A stretch of 64,000 nucleotides of DNA from assembly GCA_023079485.1 (NCBI GenBank), contig CM041109.1, forward strand, positions 310,001 to 374,000, read 5' to 3'. This DNA is from Archilochus colubris (lineage: Eukaryota; Chordata; Aves; Apodiformes; Trochilidae). The position numbers and the translations under genes are program-made. A model generated the notes under the pieces. The model was not told the DNA's origin, ran no database searches, and saw only the letters and a program-made list of their open reading frames with translations. Of this stretch, positions 36,641 through 49,900 are shown one piece after another (positions within the stretch are counted from its first letter, which is position 1; each line of letters opens with the position of its first letter).

Positions 36641-38000
36641 GTGACACGCTGTCCCTGTGGGTGACACGTGTCCCTGTCCATGTCCCTATGGTGACACTGT
36701 GTCCCTTTCCCTGTCCCTGTGGTGACACTGTCCCTGTCCCCGTCCCTGTGGGTGACACTGTCCCTGTCCCTGTCCCTGTGGTGACACGCTGTCCCTGTGG
36801 GTGACACCGTGTCCCTGTCCCTATCCCTGTGGTGACACTGTCCCTATCCCAGGGGTGACACTGTCCCTGTGGGTGACACCATGTCCCTGTGGGTGACACT
36901 CTGTCCCTGTCCCTGTCCCTGTGGGTGACACACTGTCCCCGTCCCTGTGGTGACACTGTCCCTGTCCCTGTCCCCGTCCCTGTCCATGTCCCTTTGGTGA
37001 CACGTGTCCCTGTCCCTGTGGGTGCACCGTGTCCCTGTCCCTGTGGTGACACTGTCCCCATCCCTGTCCCTGTCCCCGTCCCTGTCCCCGTCCCTGTGGT
37101 GACACTGTCCCTGTCCCTGTGGTGACATTGTCCCTGTCCCTGTGGGTGACACCGTGTCCCTGTCCCTGTCCCTATGGGTGACACACTGTCCCTGTCCCTG
37201 TGATGACACTGTCCCTGTCCCTATCCCTGTCCCTGTGGGTGACACTCTGTCCCTGTCCCTATCTCTGTGGGTGACACCGTGTCCCTGTCCATGTCCCTTT
37301 GGTGACACCGTGTCCCCGTCCCTGTGGTGACACTGTCCCTGTCACTGTGGTGACACCGTGTCCCTGTTGTCCTTGTCTCTGTCCCCATGGGTGACACGCT
37401 CTGTCCCTGGAGGTGACACCGTGTCCCTGTCCCTGTGGTGACACTGTCCCTGTCGTGACACGCTGTCCCTGTGGGTGACACTCTGTCCCTGTCCCTGTGG
37501 TGACACTGTCCCTATCCCTGTGGTGACACTGCCCCTGTGGGTGACACCGTGTCCCTGTCCCTATCCCTGTCTTGACACTGTCCCTATCCCTGTCCCTGTC
37601 CCAGGGGTGACACTGTCCCTGTGGTGACACGCTGTCCCTGTGGGTGACACTCTGTCCCTGTCCCTGTCCCTATCCCTGTGGTGACACTGTCCCTGTCCCT
37701 GTCCCCGTCCCTGTCCCTATCCCTGTGGGTGACACTGTCCCTATCCCTGTGGTGACACTGTCCCTGTCCCTGTCCCCATCCCTGTCCCTATCCCTGTGGG
37801 TGACACTGTCCCTGTCCCTGTGGTGACACTCTGTCCCTGTCCCTGTGGGTGACACCGTGTCCCCGTCCCTTTGGTGACACTGTCCCCGTCCCTGTGGTGA
37901 CACCGTGTCCCTGTCCGTGTCCCTTTGGTGGCACTCTGTCCCTGTGGGTGACACCGTGTCCCCGTCCCTGTGGTGACACCGTCCCCGTCCCTGTCCCCAG
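34936..38000 (+). repeat. I9 second array: (CCCTGT)n / GTGGGTGACAC repeat
   Basis: A hexamer-based array of TGTCCCTGTCCCTGTGGTGA and CACTGTCCCTGTGGGTGACA. A pure CCCTGT run sits at about 36560-36640. The final GTCCCTGTCCCCAG is the E10 acceptor tract. Confidence 0.93.
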
Positions 38001-38163
38001 GCCTACGAGCGTGGCATCGCGCTGTTCCGGTGGCCGCAGGTTGGGGACATCTGGCACACCTACCTGGGCAAGTTTGTCACCCGCTACGGGGGACGGAAGC
38101 TGGAGAGAGCCCGGGACCTCTTCGAGCAGGCGCTGGATGGGTGTCCCCCCCAGCACGCCAAGA
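38001..38163 (+). CDS. XAB2: XAB2 exon E10 (residues 430-483 plus 1 nt)
   Basis: This exon encodes AYERGIALFRWPQVGDIWHT, then YLGKFVTRYGGRKLERARDL and FEQALDGCPPQHAK, two HAT helices with the conserved RYGGRKLERARDLFEQAL core. The acceptor is CTGTCCCCAG at 38000. The donor A|GTGGGT at 38164 leaves one base (phase 1) that forms Thr with the CC of E11. E9 plus E10 is 277 nt, so skipping both would shift the frame. These are the two exons bracketed by the inverted repeats in I8 and I10. Confidence 0.97.
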
Positions 38164-41100
38164 GTGGGTGACAGGGGGGGGACACGAGTGGGGGGACGTG
38201 GGGGGAGATGGGAGGGACACGGGGGGGACACAGGGGGAGGACATTGGGGGACATGGGAAGGGGACATGGGAGGACATTGGGGGACATGGAAAGGGGACAC
38301 GGAGAGATGGGGGGAGATGGGGTGGGACACAAGGGGGACACAAGAGGGACACAGGGGGAGGACATTGGGGGACATGGGGGGACACGGGGGGGACACGAGT
38401 GGGGGGACATGGGGGGAGATGGGAGGGACACAAGGGGGACACAGGAGACATTGGGACATGGGGGACATGGGAGGACATTGGGGAGATGGGGACAAAGGGG
38501 ACATGGGGGACAATTATGGGGACATCGGGAAGATGGGAGGGACACAAGGGGGATGTGGGGGTGGATGGGGGGGACATGGGGGGGACACGGGGAGATGGGG
38601 GGAGATGGGGGGAGATGAGGGGGACACAAGGGGGACATGGGGGGAGATGGGAGGGACACAAGGGGGATATGGGGGGAGGACATTGGGGGACATGGGAAGG
38701 GGACACGGGGGGGACATGGGGAGATGGGGGGGACATTGGGGGGACATGGGGGGAGATGGGGACATTGGGGGGACGCAGGACACACGGGGGACACGGGGGG
38801 GAGATGGGGGAAATGGGGGGGACACAAGGGGGACACGGGGGGAGGACATGGGGGGGACACGGGGGACACAGTGGGGGGCATGGGGGAACGGGGAGATGGG
38901 AGGGACACAAGGGGGATGTGGGGGTGGATGGAGGGGACATGGGGGGGACACGGGGGACACAGTGGGGACACAGAGGGGGACATGGAGGGAGATGGGGTGG
39001 GACAGAGGGGGGGACATTGGGAGACATGGGGGGGACACGGGGGACACGGGACATGGGACACACAGTGGGGACACAGAGGGGGACATGGGGGGAGTTGGGG
39101 TGGGACAGAGGGGGGGACATTGGGGGACATGGAAAGGGGACACAGGGAGATGGGGGGACATGGGGGGAGATGGGGGGGACACAAGGGGGACATGGGGGGG
39201 ACACGAGTGGGGGGACATGGGGGGAGATGGGAGGGACACAAGGGGGACACAGGGGGAGGACATTGGGGGACATGGGAAGGGGACACGGAGAGATGGGGGG
39301 ACATGGGGGGACATGGGGGGACATTGGGGGACAGGGGGGGAGATGGGGACACAAGGGGGACATGGGGGGGACACGAGTGGGGGGACATGGGGGGAGATGG
39401 AAGGGACACAAGGGGGATGTGGGGGTAGATGGGGGGGACATGGGGGGGACACGGGGAGATGGGGGGAGATGGGGGGAGATGAGGGGGACACAAGGGGGAT
39501 GTGGGGGTGGATGGGGGGCACATGGGGGGGACACAGGGGACACAGGACATGGGACACACAGTGGGGACACAGAGGGGGACATGGGGGGGACATGGGGGAC
39601 ACGGGACATGGGACACACAGTGGGGACACAGAGGGGGACATGGGACATGGGGGGACATGGGGGGAGATGGAGGGAAATGGGAGGGACACAAGGGGGATGT
39701 GGGAGTAGATGGGGGGGACATGGGGGGGACACGGGGGACACCGAGGGGGACACGGGGGGGACACAAGTGGGGGGACATCGGGGGAGATGGGAGGGACACA
39801 AGGGGGATGTGGGGGGAGATGGGGGGGACATGGGGAGGGACACGGGGAGATGGGGGGACATGGGGGGACATTGGGGGACAGGGGGGGAGATGGGGGGGAC
39901 ACAAGGGGGACATGGGGGGGACACGAGTGGGGGGACATGGGGGGAGATGGGAGGGACACGAGGGGGATGTGGGGGTAGATGGGGACATGGGGGGGACACG
40001 GGGAGATGGGGGGACATTGGGGGACATGGGGGAGACATGGGGGACACGGGACATGGGACACACAGTGGGGACTTGGGGACACGGGGGGGGCACAGGGGGG
40101 ACATTGGGGGACATGGGGGGAGATGGGAAATGGGAGGGACACAAGGGGGACATGGGGGGGGGGACACAGGACATGGGACATGGGACACAGAGGGGAGGAC
40201 ATTGGGGGACATGGGAAGGGGACAAGGGGAGATGGGGGGAGATGGGGGGGACACAAGGGGGACACAGGGGGGGACATGGGGGAACAGGGGGAGATGGGAG
40301 GGACACAAGGGGGATGTGAGGGTAGATGGGGGGGACATGGGGGGGACACGGGGACATGGGGACACTCAGACATGGGACACAGGTGGGACACAGAGGGACA
40401 TGGGGGACACGGGGGACAGACAGGGGGAGATGGGAGGAGATGGGAGGGACACAAGGGGGATGTAGGGGTACATGGGGGGACATGGGGGGGACACGGGGGA
40501 CACGAGACATGGGACACACAGTGGGGACACAGAGGGGGACATGGGGGGACAAGGGGGGACAAGGGGGGACACGGGAGGGACATGGGAGGACATTGGGGGA
40601 CACGGGGGGGACACAGGGGGGACACGGGGGAAACGAGGGGAGATGGGAAGGACACAAGGGGGATGTGAGGGTGGATGGGGGGGACATGGGGGGGACACGG
40701 GGAGATGGGGGGGACACGAGTGGGGGGACATCGGGGGACATGGGGGGGACATGGGGGGACATGGGGGGGACACAAGTGGGGGGACATCGGGGAAGATGGG
40801 AGGGACACAAGGGGGATGTGGGGGTGGATGGGGGGGACATGGGGGGGACACGGGGGGGACATGGGACATGGGACACACAGTTGGGACACAGAGGGGGACA
40901 TGGGGGGACACGGGGGGGGACATGGGGGGAGATGGGGGGAGATGGGAGGGACACAAGGGGGACATGGGGGGGACACGAGTGGGGGGACATTGGGGAAGAT
41001 GGGGGGGACACAAGGGGGATGTGGGGGGAGGACATTGGGGGACATGGGAAGGGGACACGGGGGACATGGGGGGGACACAGGGGGACATTGGGGGACATGG

Positions 41101-43290
41101 GGGGAACGGGGGGAGATGGGGGGGACACAAGGGGGATGTGGGGGTGGATGGAGGGGACATGGGGGGGACACGGACCGGGACATGGACACACACAGTGGGG
41201 ACACAGAGGGACACTGGGGAAGCACAAGGACATGGGGGAGATGGGGAGATGGAGGGACACAAGGGGATGTGGGGGATGGTGGAGGGACATGGGGGACACT
41301 GGAGATGGGGGACATGGGACACAGGGGACACAGGGGGACATTGGGACATGGGGAACGGGGAGAGACGGGAGGGACACAAGGGAGGTGTGGGGTACATGGG
41401 GACATGGGGGACACGGGGGACACGAGATGGGACGCACAATGGGGACACAGAGGGGGACATGGGGGACACTGGGGGGCAGAGGGGGACATTGCAGATGGGG
41501 AGATGGGAGGGACACAAGGGGACATGGGGACAACGAGTGGGGGACATGGGAGAGATGGAGGGACACAAGGGGGATGTGGGGGTGGATGGGGGGGACATGG
41601 GGGGGACCCGGGGGACACGGGACACACAGTGGGGACACAGAGGGGGACACAGGGGGTGGCACAGGGGGGGACATTGGGCGACATGGGGGGAGATGGGAGG
41701 GACACAGAGGGGGACACGGGGGGGACATGGGGGGACACAGGGGGGACAGGGGGGGAAATGGGAGGGACTCAAGGGGGACATGGGGGGGGACACAGGACAT
41801 GGGACATGGGACACACAGTGGGGACACAGAGGGGGACATGGGGGGACACGAGTGGGGGGACATGGGGGGAGATGAGAGGGACACAAGGGGGACACAGGGG
41901 GAGGACATTGGGGGACATGGGAAGGGGACACGGGGACATGGGGGGACACAAGGGGGACACGGGGGGAGGACATTGGGGGAGATGGGGGGACACAAGGGGG
42001 ACATGGGGGGGACACGGTGGGGGGACATGGGGGAAGATGGGAGGGACACAAGGGGGATGTGGGGGTGGATGGGGGAGACATGGGGGGGACACGGGACATG
42101 GGACACACAGTGGGGACACAGAGGGGGACACGGGGGGGGGCATGGGGGAACATGGGGGGACACGGTGGGGACGGGGGGAGATGGGAGGGACACAAGGGGG
42201 ATGGGGGGGGATGGGGGGACATGGGGACACGGAGGATGGGGGACATGGGGGAGATGGGGACACAGGGGACACGGGGGGGGACATTAGGGGACACGGGGGA
42301 TGGGGGACGGGGGAGATCGGGGGACACCGGGGGCACAGGGGAGATGGGGGAGATGGAGGGACACAAGGGGATGTGGGGCAGATGGGGGCACATGGGGGAC
42401 ACGGGACACGAGACATGGACACAGGGGGACACAAGAGGGGGACATGGGGGCACGAGTGGGGGACATTGGGGAAGATAGAGGACACAAGGGGGATGTGGGG
42501 GAGGACATTGGGGACATGGGAAGGACACGGAGATGGGGGACAAATGGGGATGTGGGGTGGATGGAGGGGACAGGGGGACACGGGGGACAAGGGGACAATG
42601 GGGACAGGGGGACATTGGGGGACATGGGGGGACATGGGGGACACGGGACATGGGACACACAGTGGGGACACAGGGGGACACGGGGGGGGCACAGGGGGGG
42701 ACATTGGGGGACATGGGAAGGGGACACGGGGGACACAGTGGGGGACATGGGGGGACACGGGGGGGGACATGGGGGGAGATGGGGGGAAATGGGGAGGACA
42801 CGGAGGGGGACACGGGATATGGGACACACAATGGGGACACAGAGAGGGACATGGGGGGAGATGGGGGGACACGGGGGGGGGAGATGGGGGGAAATGGGAG
42901 GGACAGAAGGGGGACACGGGGAGGACATTGGGGGGACATGGGAAGGGGACACGGGGGACATGGGGACGTGGGGGGGACATGAGGGGGAGATGGGGACATT
43001 GGGGGGACGCAGGACACACGGGGGACATGGGGGGAGATGGGGGAAATGGGGGGGACAGAAGGGGGACACGGTGGGGGACATGGGGGGACACGGGGGGAGG
43101 ACATTGGGAGACATGGGGGGGACACGGGGGGGACATGGGGGAGATGGGGGAAATGGTGGGGACACGGGGGGGGACGTCGGGAGATGGGGGGACACGGGGG
43201 GGGACATGGGGGGAGATGGGGGGGACATGGGGGACATGGGGAGGGGACATGGGGGGGAGGGACAAGGAGGGGGAGGGCTCCTCCCTATCC
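38164..43290 (+). repeat. I10 first array: 5 kb of GGGGGGACATGGGGGGAC repeat
   Basis: Short G-rich units (GGGGGGACACGGGGGACA, GGGGAGATGGGAGGGACA, CAAGGGGGATGTGGGGGTGG) almost without stop codons in several frames on both strands. Between ~41160 and 42600 G runs are shorter and units less regular. It is strongly G-quadruplex- and R-loop-prone. Confidence 0.92.
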
Positions 43291-43724
43291 CCACATCTCC
43301 CCAAATCCCAACCTTTGAACCCCCATCCCCTGTGCCCCCTCCCCCCATGTCCCCCCCTAATTAGGGGGGGGGTCTCCTCAGCCATCTTCCTGCTGTACCG
43401 GGGCTGGAGGAGCCTAGTGCCCCAACCCCTCCAGCAGTTCCCCCCCAGCCCCCCAAATCCCCCCAAATCCCAACCCCTGGGGTCTCCCCATCCCCTGTGC
43501 CCCCCCCCACATCCCCCCCTAATTCGGGGGGGGGTCTCCTCAGCCATCTTCCTGCTGTAGGGGCTGGAGGAGCCTCTTGGTGCCCCCCAACCCTTCCAGC
43601 CCCCCCCAACCCCCCAAATCCCCCTGAATCCCCCCAAATCCCAACCCCTGGGGTCCCCCCATCCCCTGCGCCCCCCCCCATCCCCCCATGCCCCCCACCC
43701 TAATTAGGGGGGGGGTCTCCTCAG
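43291..43724 (+). repeat. I10 second array: direct copies of the E11 acceptor region
   Basis: Three ~165-180 bp units end in CCTAATT(A/C)G, a G run and GTCTCCTCAG|CCATCTTCC. The first two are decoys with exon-like starts at 43382 and 43544; the third is real (43725). The 43544 copy has TAG where the exon has TAC. Both decoys are out of frame with E11. Confidence 0.93.
43699..43708 (+). promoter_or_regulatory. Possible branch site for E11 splicing
   Basis: CCTAATTAGG is the only AT-containing motif in the ~60 nt before the E11 acceptor, about 20-25 nt from the AG. CTAAT fits the yUnAy branch-site pattern. It is retained in nearly all direct and inverted copies. Because it is palindromic, the inverted copies in I8 also present CTAAT on the + strand. 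Function is inferred. Confidence 0.45.
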
Positions 43725-43915
43725 CCATCTTCCTGCTGTACGCGGGGCTGGAGGAGCGCTATGGGCTGGCCCGTCACGCCATGGGGGTTTACGAGAGGGC
43801 GACCCGGGGGGTTCCCCCCCCCCAAAGAGGGGAGATGTTCAACATCTACATCAAGAGAGCAGCTGAGATCTACGGGGTGACACACACCAGGGCCATCTAC
43901 CAGAAAGCCATCGAG
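43725..43915 (+). CDS. XAB2: XAB2 exon E11 (residues 484-547)
   Basis: After the split Thr codon it reads IFLLYAGLEERYGLARHAMG, then VYERATRGVPPPQRGEMFNI and YIKRAAEIYGVTHTRAIYQK plus AIE. It holds one HAT repeat plus the hallmark MFNIYIKRAAEIYGVTHTR. The acceptor is TCTCCTCAG at 43724; the donor GAG|GTCTGG at 43916 is weak. A run of 10 C near 43814 codes the PPP turn and is a slippage-prone homopolymer. The last ~40 nt and donor are repeated about 41 times over the following 7 kb. Its acceptor region is copied twice just upstream, and in inverted orientation in I8. Confidence 0.97.
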
Positions 43916-46900
43916 GTCTGGGGACAGTGGGGACATTGGGGACACTGGGGGGGACATGGGGGGATGGGGGGAAATGGGGAGAAATGGGGGGATGGGGGGG
44001 CACAGGGGGTTGGGGGGAAATGGGGGGAAATGGGACATGGGGGACATGGGGACACACAGCAGGGCCATCTACCAGAAAGCCATCGAGGTCTGGGGACATT
44101 GGGGACATTGGGGGGACATGGGGACATTGAGGAAATGGGGACATTGGGGGGGGCACAGGGGGTTGGGGGGAAATGGGGAGAAATGGGGGGAAATGGGACA
44201 CTGGGGACACTGGGGACATGGGGGTGACACACGCCAGGGCCATCTACCAGAAAGCCATCGAGGTCTGGGGACACTGGGGACATTGGGGACACTGGGGGGG
44301 ACATGGGGACATTGGGGGCATTGGGGGGGGCACAAGGGGTTGGGGGGAAATGGGGAGAAATGGGGGGAAATGGGGGATGGGGGGATTGGGGACATGGGGG
44401 ACATGGGGGTGACACACACCAGGGCCATCTACCAGAAAGCCATCGAGGTCTGGGGACGTTGGGGACATTGGGGACACTGGGGGGACATGAGGACATTGGG
44501 GGAAATGGGGGGAATGGGGGGATGGGGGGAATGGGGGGGAATGGGGACACTGGGGACATGGGGGGGACATGGGGGTGACACACACCAGGGCCATCTACCA
44601 GAAAGCCATCGAGGTCTGGGGACAATGGGGACATTGGGGACACTGGGGGGGACATGGGGACATGGGGGGGGCACAGGGGGTTGGGGGGAATGGGAGAAAT
44701 GGGGAATGGGGATGTGGGGGATGGGACATGGGACATGGGGGTGACACACAGCAGGGCCATCTACCAGGCCATCGAGGTCTGGGGACAATGGGGACCTTGG
44801 GGACACTGGGGACATGGGGACACAGGGGGGGCATGAGGATGGGGGAAAATGGGGGGGAAGTGGGGGGACAAGGGGGGAAATGGGGGATGGGGGGAATGGG
44901 GACACTGGGGACATGGGGGGGACATGGGGACACACAGCAGGGCCATCTACCAGAAAGCCATCGAGGTCTGGGGACAATGGGGACATTGGGGACACTGGGG
45001 GGACATGGGGGGATGGGGGGGGCACAGGGGGAATAGGGAGAAGTGGGGGGAAATGGGGGATGGGGGGGATTGGGGACATGGGGGACATGGGGGTGACACA
45101 CACCAGGGCCATCTACCAGAAAGCCATCGAGGTTTGGGGACGTTGGGGACATTGGGGACACTGGGGGGGACATGGGGGGATGGGGGCATTGGGGGGGGCA
45201 CAGGGGGTTGGGGGGAAATGGGGGGAATGGGGAGAAATGGGGGGAAATGGGGGATGGGGGACATGGGGGACATGGGGGGGACATGGGGACACACGCCAGG
45301 GCCATCTACCAGAAAGCCATCGAGGTCTGGGGACATTGGGGACATTGGGGGGGACATGGGGACATTGGGGTAATGGGGACATGGGGGGGGCACGGGGGGA
45401 TGGGGGGAAATGGGGGGAATGGGGAATGGGGACACTGGGGACATGGGGGTGACACACAGCAGGGCCATCTACCAGAAAGCCATCGAGGTCTGGGGACAAT
45501 GGGGACACTGGGGACACTGGGGGGGACATGGGGACATTGGGGTAATGGGGACATGGGGGGGGCACGGGGGGTTGGGGGGAAATGGGGAGAAATGGGGGGG
45601 AAATGGGGGATGTGGGGAATGGGGGGGATTGGGGACATGGGGGACATGGGGGTGACACACACCAGGGCCATCTACCAGAAAGCCATCGAGGTTTGGGGAC
45701 GTTGGGGACATTGGGGACATGGGGGGGACATGGGGACATGGGGGGCATTGGGGGGGGCACAGGGGGTTGGGGGGAAATGGGGAGAAATGGGGGAATGGGG
45801 ACATGGGGGACATGGGGGTGACACACACCAGGGCCATTACAGAAAGCCATCGAGGTTGGGGACATTGGGGACATTGGGGACACTGGGGGGACATGGGGGG
45901 TTGGGGGGAAATGGGGGGAAATGGGACACTGGGGACATGGGGGACATGGGGGTGACACACAGCAGGGCCATCTACCAGAAAGCCATCGAGGTTGGGGACG
46001 TTGGGGACATTGGGGACATTGGGGGGACATTGGGGACATGGGGGGATGGGGGGAAATGGGGGGAATGGGGAGAAATGGGGGGAAATGGGGGATATGGGGA
46101 ATGGGGACACTGGGGACATGGGGGACATGGGGGGACACACAGCAGGGCATACAGAAAGCATCAGGCTGGGGACATTGGGGACACTGGGGGGGACATGGGG
46201 ACATTGGGGGGATAGGGACATTGGGGGCATTGGGGGGGGCACAGGGGGATGGGGAGAAATGGGGAGAAATGGGGGGAAATGGGGGATGGGGGGGATTGGG
46301 GACATGGGGGACATGGGGGTGACACACAGAGGGCATAGAAAGCATCGAGGTTGGGGACATTGGGGACACTGGGGGGGACATGGGGGGATGGGGGGATATG
46401 GGGGGGAAGTGGGGGGAATAGGGGGAAATGGGGGATGGGGGGAATGGGGACACTGGGGACATGGGGGTGACATGGGGACACACAGCAGGGCCATTACCAG
46501 AAAGCCATCGAGGTCTGGGGACATTGGGGACACTGGGGGGGACATGGGGACATTGGGGTAATGGGGACATGGGGGGGGCACAGGGGGATGGGGGGAAATG
46601 GGGAGAAATGGGGGGGAAATGGGGGGAATGGGGGATGGGGGGATTGGGGACATGGGGGTGACACACAGAGGGCATTACGAAAGCCATCGAAGTCTGGGGA
46701 CAATGGGGACATTGGGGACATTGGGGGGGACATTGGGGGATGGGGGGAAATGGGGGGAATGGGGAGAAATGGGGGGAAATGGGGGGAAATGGGGGATGGG
46801 GGGGATTGGGGACACGGGGGACATGGGGGACATGGGGGTGACACACAGCAGGGCCATCTACAGAAAGCCATCGAGGCTGGGGACGTTGGGGACATTGGGG

Positions 46901-49900
46901 ACATTGGGGGGACATGGGGACATTGGGGAAATGGGGGGGGCACGGGGGGATGGGGGGAAATGGGGAGAAATGGGGGGAAATGGGGGGAAATGGGGGGAAT
47001 GGGGGATGGGGGGATTGGGGACATGGGGGGGACACACAGCAGGGCCACAGAAAGCCATCGAGGCTGGGGACATTGGGGACATTGGGGACACTGGGGGGGA
47101 CATGGGGACATTGGGGACATGGGGACATTGGGGGGGCACAGGGGGTTGGGGAGAAATGGGGGGAAATGGGGGGGAAATGGGGGGAATGGGGAGAAATGGG
47201 GGATGGGGGGAATGGGGACATGGGGGTGACACACACCAGGGCCATCTACCAGAAAGCCATCGAGGTCTGGGGACACTGGGGACATTGGGGACACTGGGGG
47301 GACATGGGGACATTGGGGGGACATGGGGGGGACATGGGGACATGGGGGGGGGCACAAGGGGATGGGGGGAAATGGGGAGAAATGGGGGGAAATGGGACAC
47401 TGGGGACATGGGGGTGACACACAGCAGGGCCATCTACCAGAAAGCCATCGAGGTCTGGGGACATTGGGGACACTGGGGGGACATGGGGACATTGGGGGGG
47501 ACATGGGGACATGGGGGGGGACACAGGGGGTTGGGGGGAAATGGGGAGAAATGGGGGGGAAATGAGGGGAAATGGGACACTGGGGACATGGGGGACATGG
47601 GGGTGACACACGCCAGGGCCATCTAGCAGAAAGCCATCGAGGTCTGGGGACGTTGGGGACGTTGGGGACACTGGGGGGGGACATGGGGACATTGGGGGGG
47701 GCACAGAGGGATGGGGGGAAATGGGGAGAAATGGGGGGAAATGGGGGGTGTGGGGAATGGGGACATGGGGGACATGGGGGTGACACACACCAGGGCCATC
47801 TACCAGAAAGCCATCGAGGTCTGGGGACATTGGGGACATTGGGGACACTGGGGGGGACATGGGGACATTGGGGACATTGGGGACATGGGGGGGGCACAGG
47901 GGGATGGGGGGAATGGGGAGAAATGGGGGACGGGGGGAATGGGGGGAATGGGGACATGGGGGGGACACACAGCAGGGCCATCTACCAGAAAGCCATCGAG
48001 GTTTGGGGACACTGGGGACACTGGGGGGGACATGGGGGGACATTGGGGAATGGGGGGAAATGGGGGGAAATGGGGGATGGGGACATGGGGGACATGGGGG
48101 GAACACACACGAGGGCCATCTACCAGAAAGCCATCGAGGTTTGGGGACATTGGGGACATTGGGGACACTGGGGGGGACATGGGGACATTGGGGGCATTGG
48201 GGGGGACATGGGGGGAAATGGGGGGGAAGTGGGGGATGTGGGGAATGGGGACACTGGGGACATGGGGGGGACATGGGGACACACAGCAGGGCCATCTAGC
48301 AGAAAGCCATCGAGGTCTGGGGACACTGGGGACATTGGGGACACGGGGGGGGACATGGGGACATTGGGGGGGACATGGAGGGATGGGGGGAAATGGGGGG
48401 GAAGTGGGGGGAATGGGGGATGGGGGGGATTGGGGACATGGGGGACATGGGGGGGACACACAGCAGGGCCATCTACCAGAAAGCCATCGAGGTTTGGGGA
48501 CAATGGGGACATTGGGGGGGACATGGGGGGATGGGGGGACATGGGGACATTTGGGGGGAAATGGGGGGAATGGGGAGAAATGGGGGTAATGGGGGATGGG
48601 GGGAATGGGGACATGGGGGACATGGGGGACATGGGGGTGACACACACCAGGGCCATCTACCAGAAAGCCATCGAGGTTTGGGGACAATGGGGACATTGGG
48701 GACATTGGGGGGACATGGGGGGAAATGGGGGGGAAGTGGGGACAAGGGGGGAAATGGGGAATGGGGGGAATGGGGACATGGGGGACATGGGGGGGACACA
48801 CAGCAGGGCCATCTACCAGAAAGCCATCGAGGTCTGGGGACATTGGGGACATTGGGGGGGACATGGGGACATTGGGGGGAAATGGGGAGAAATGGGGGGA
48901 AATGGGGGGAAAGGGGGGGAATGGGGGATGGGGGTATTGGGGACATGGGGGTGACACACACCAGGGCCATCTACCAGAAAGCCATCGAGGTTTGGGGACA
49001 ATGGGGACATCGGGGACATTGAGGGGGGACATGGGGACATTGGGGGGAAATGGGGGGAAATGGGGGATGTGGGGAATGGGGACATGGGGGACATGGGGGT
49101 GACACACAGCAGGGCCATCTACCAGAAAGTCATCGAGGTCTGGGGACATTGGGGACATTGGGGACACCGGGGGGGACATGGGGGGATGGGGGGAAATGGG
49201 GGGAGTGGGGGGAAATGGGGAGAAATGGGAAATGGGGGACATGGGGGACATGGGGGGGACATGGGGACACACAACAGGGTCATCTACCAGAAAGCCATCG
49301 AGGTCTGGGGACGTTGGGGACATTGGGGACATTGGGGGGGACATGGGGACATTGGGGGGGGCACAGGGGGTTGGGGGGAAATGGGGGATGTGGGGAATGG
49401 GGGGAATGGGGACATGGGGGACATGGGGGTGACACACAGCAGGGCCATCTACCAGAAAGCCATCGAGGTCTGGGGACATTGGGGACATCGGGGACACTGG
49501 GGGGACATGGGGGCATTGGGGTAATGGGGACATGGGGGGGGCACAGGGGGTTGGGGGGAAATGGGGAGAAATGGGAAATGGGGGACACTGGGGAAATGGG
49601 GGTGACATGGGGACACACACCAGGGCCATCTAGCAGAAAGCCATCGAGGTTTGGGGACGTTGGGGACACTGGGGGGGGACATGGGGACATTGGGGACATG
49701 GGGACATTGGGGGGGGCATGGGGGGATGGGGGGAATGGGGGGAAATGGGGGGAAATGGGGGATGGGGGGGATTGGGGACATGGGGGACATGGGGGTGACA
49801 CACAGCAGGGCTATCTACCAGAAAGCCATCGAGGTCTGGGGACACGGGGGGGGACATGGGGGGATGGGGGGGGCACAGAGGGATGGGGGGAAATGGGGGG

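Noticed and set aside
38084..42193. 1369-codon open frame on the minus strand (proline/serine/cysteine-rich)
   Set aside because: It lies wholly in the I10 G-rich repeat and E10; its translation is low-complexity PP/SP repeats because the short unit lacks stops on that strand. Not a gene.
40675..43560. 961-codon plus-strand frame of GGTQGGHGG repeats
   Set aside because: Stop-poor minisatellite; runs over the I10 acceptor copies. Several overlapping frames are equally open, so it reflects composition, not coding.
30285..43724. Inverted I8/I10 units as a transposon with terminal inverted repeats
   Set aside because: Units are multi-copy tandem arrays at both places, contain exon sequence, and no transposase or target-site duplication is seen between them.
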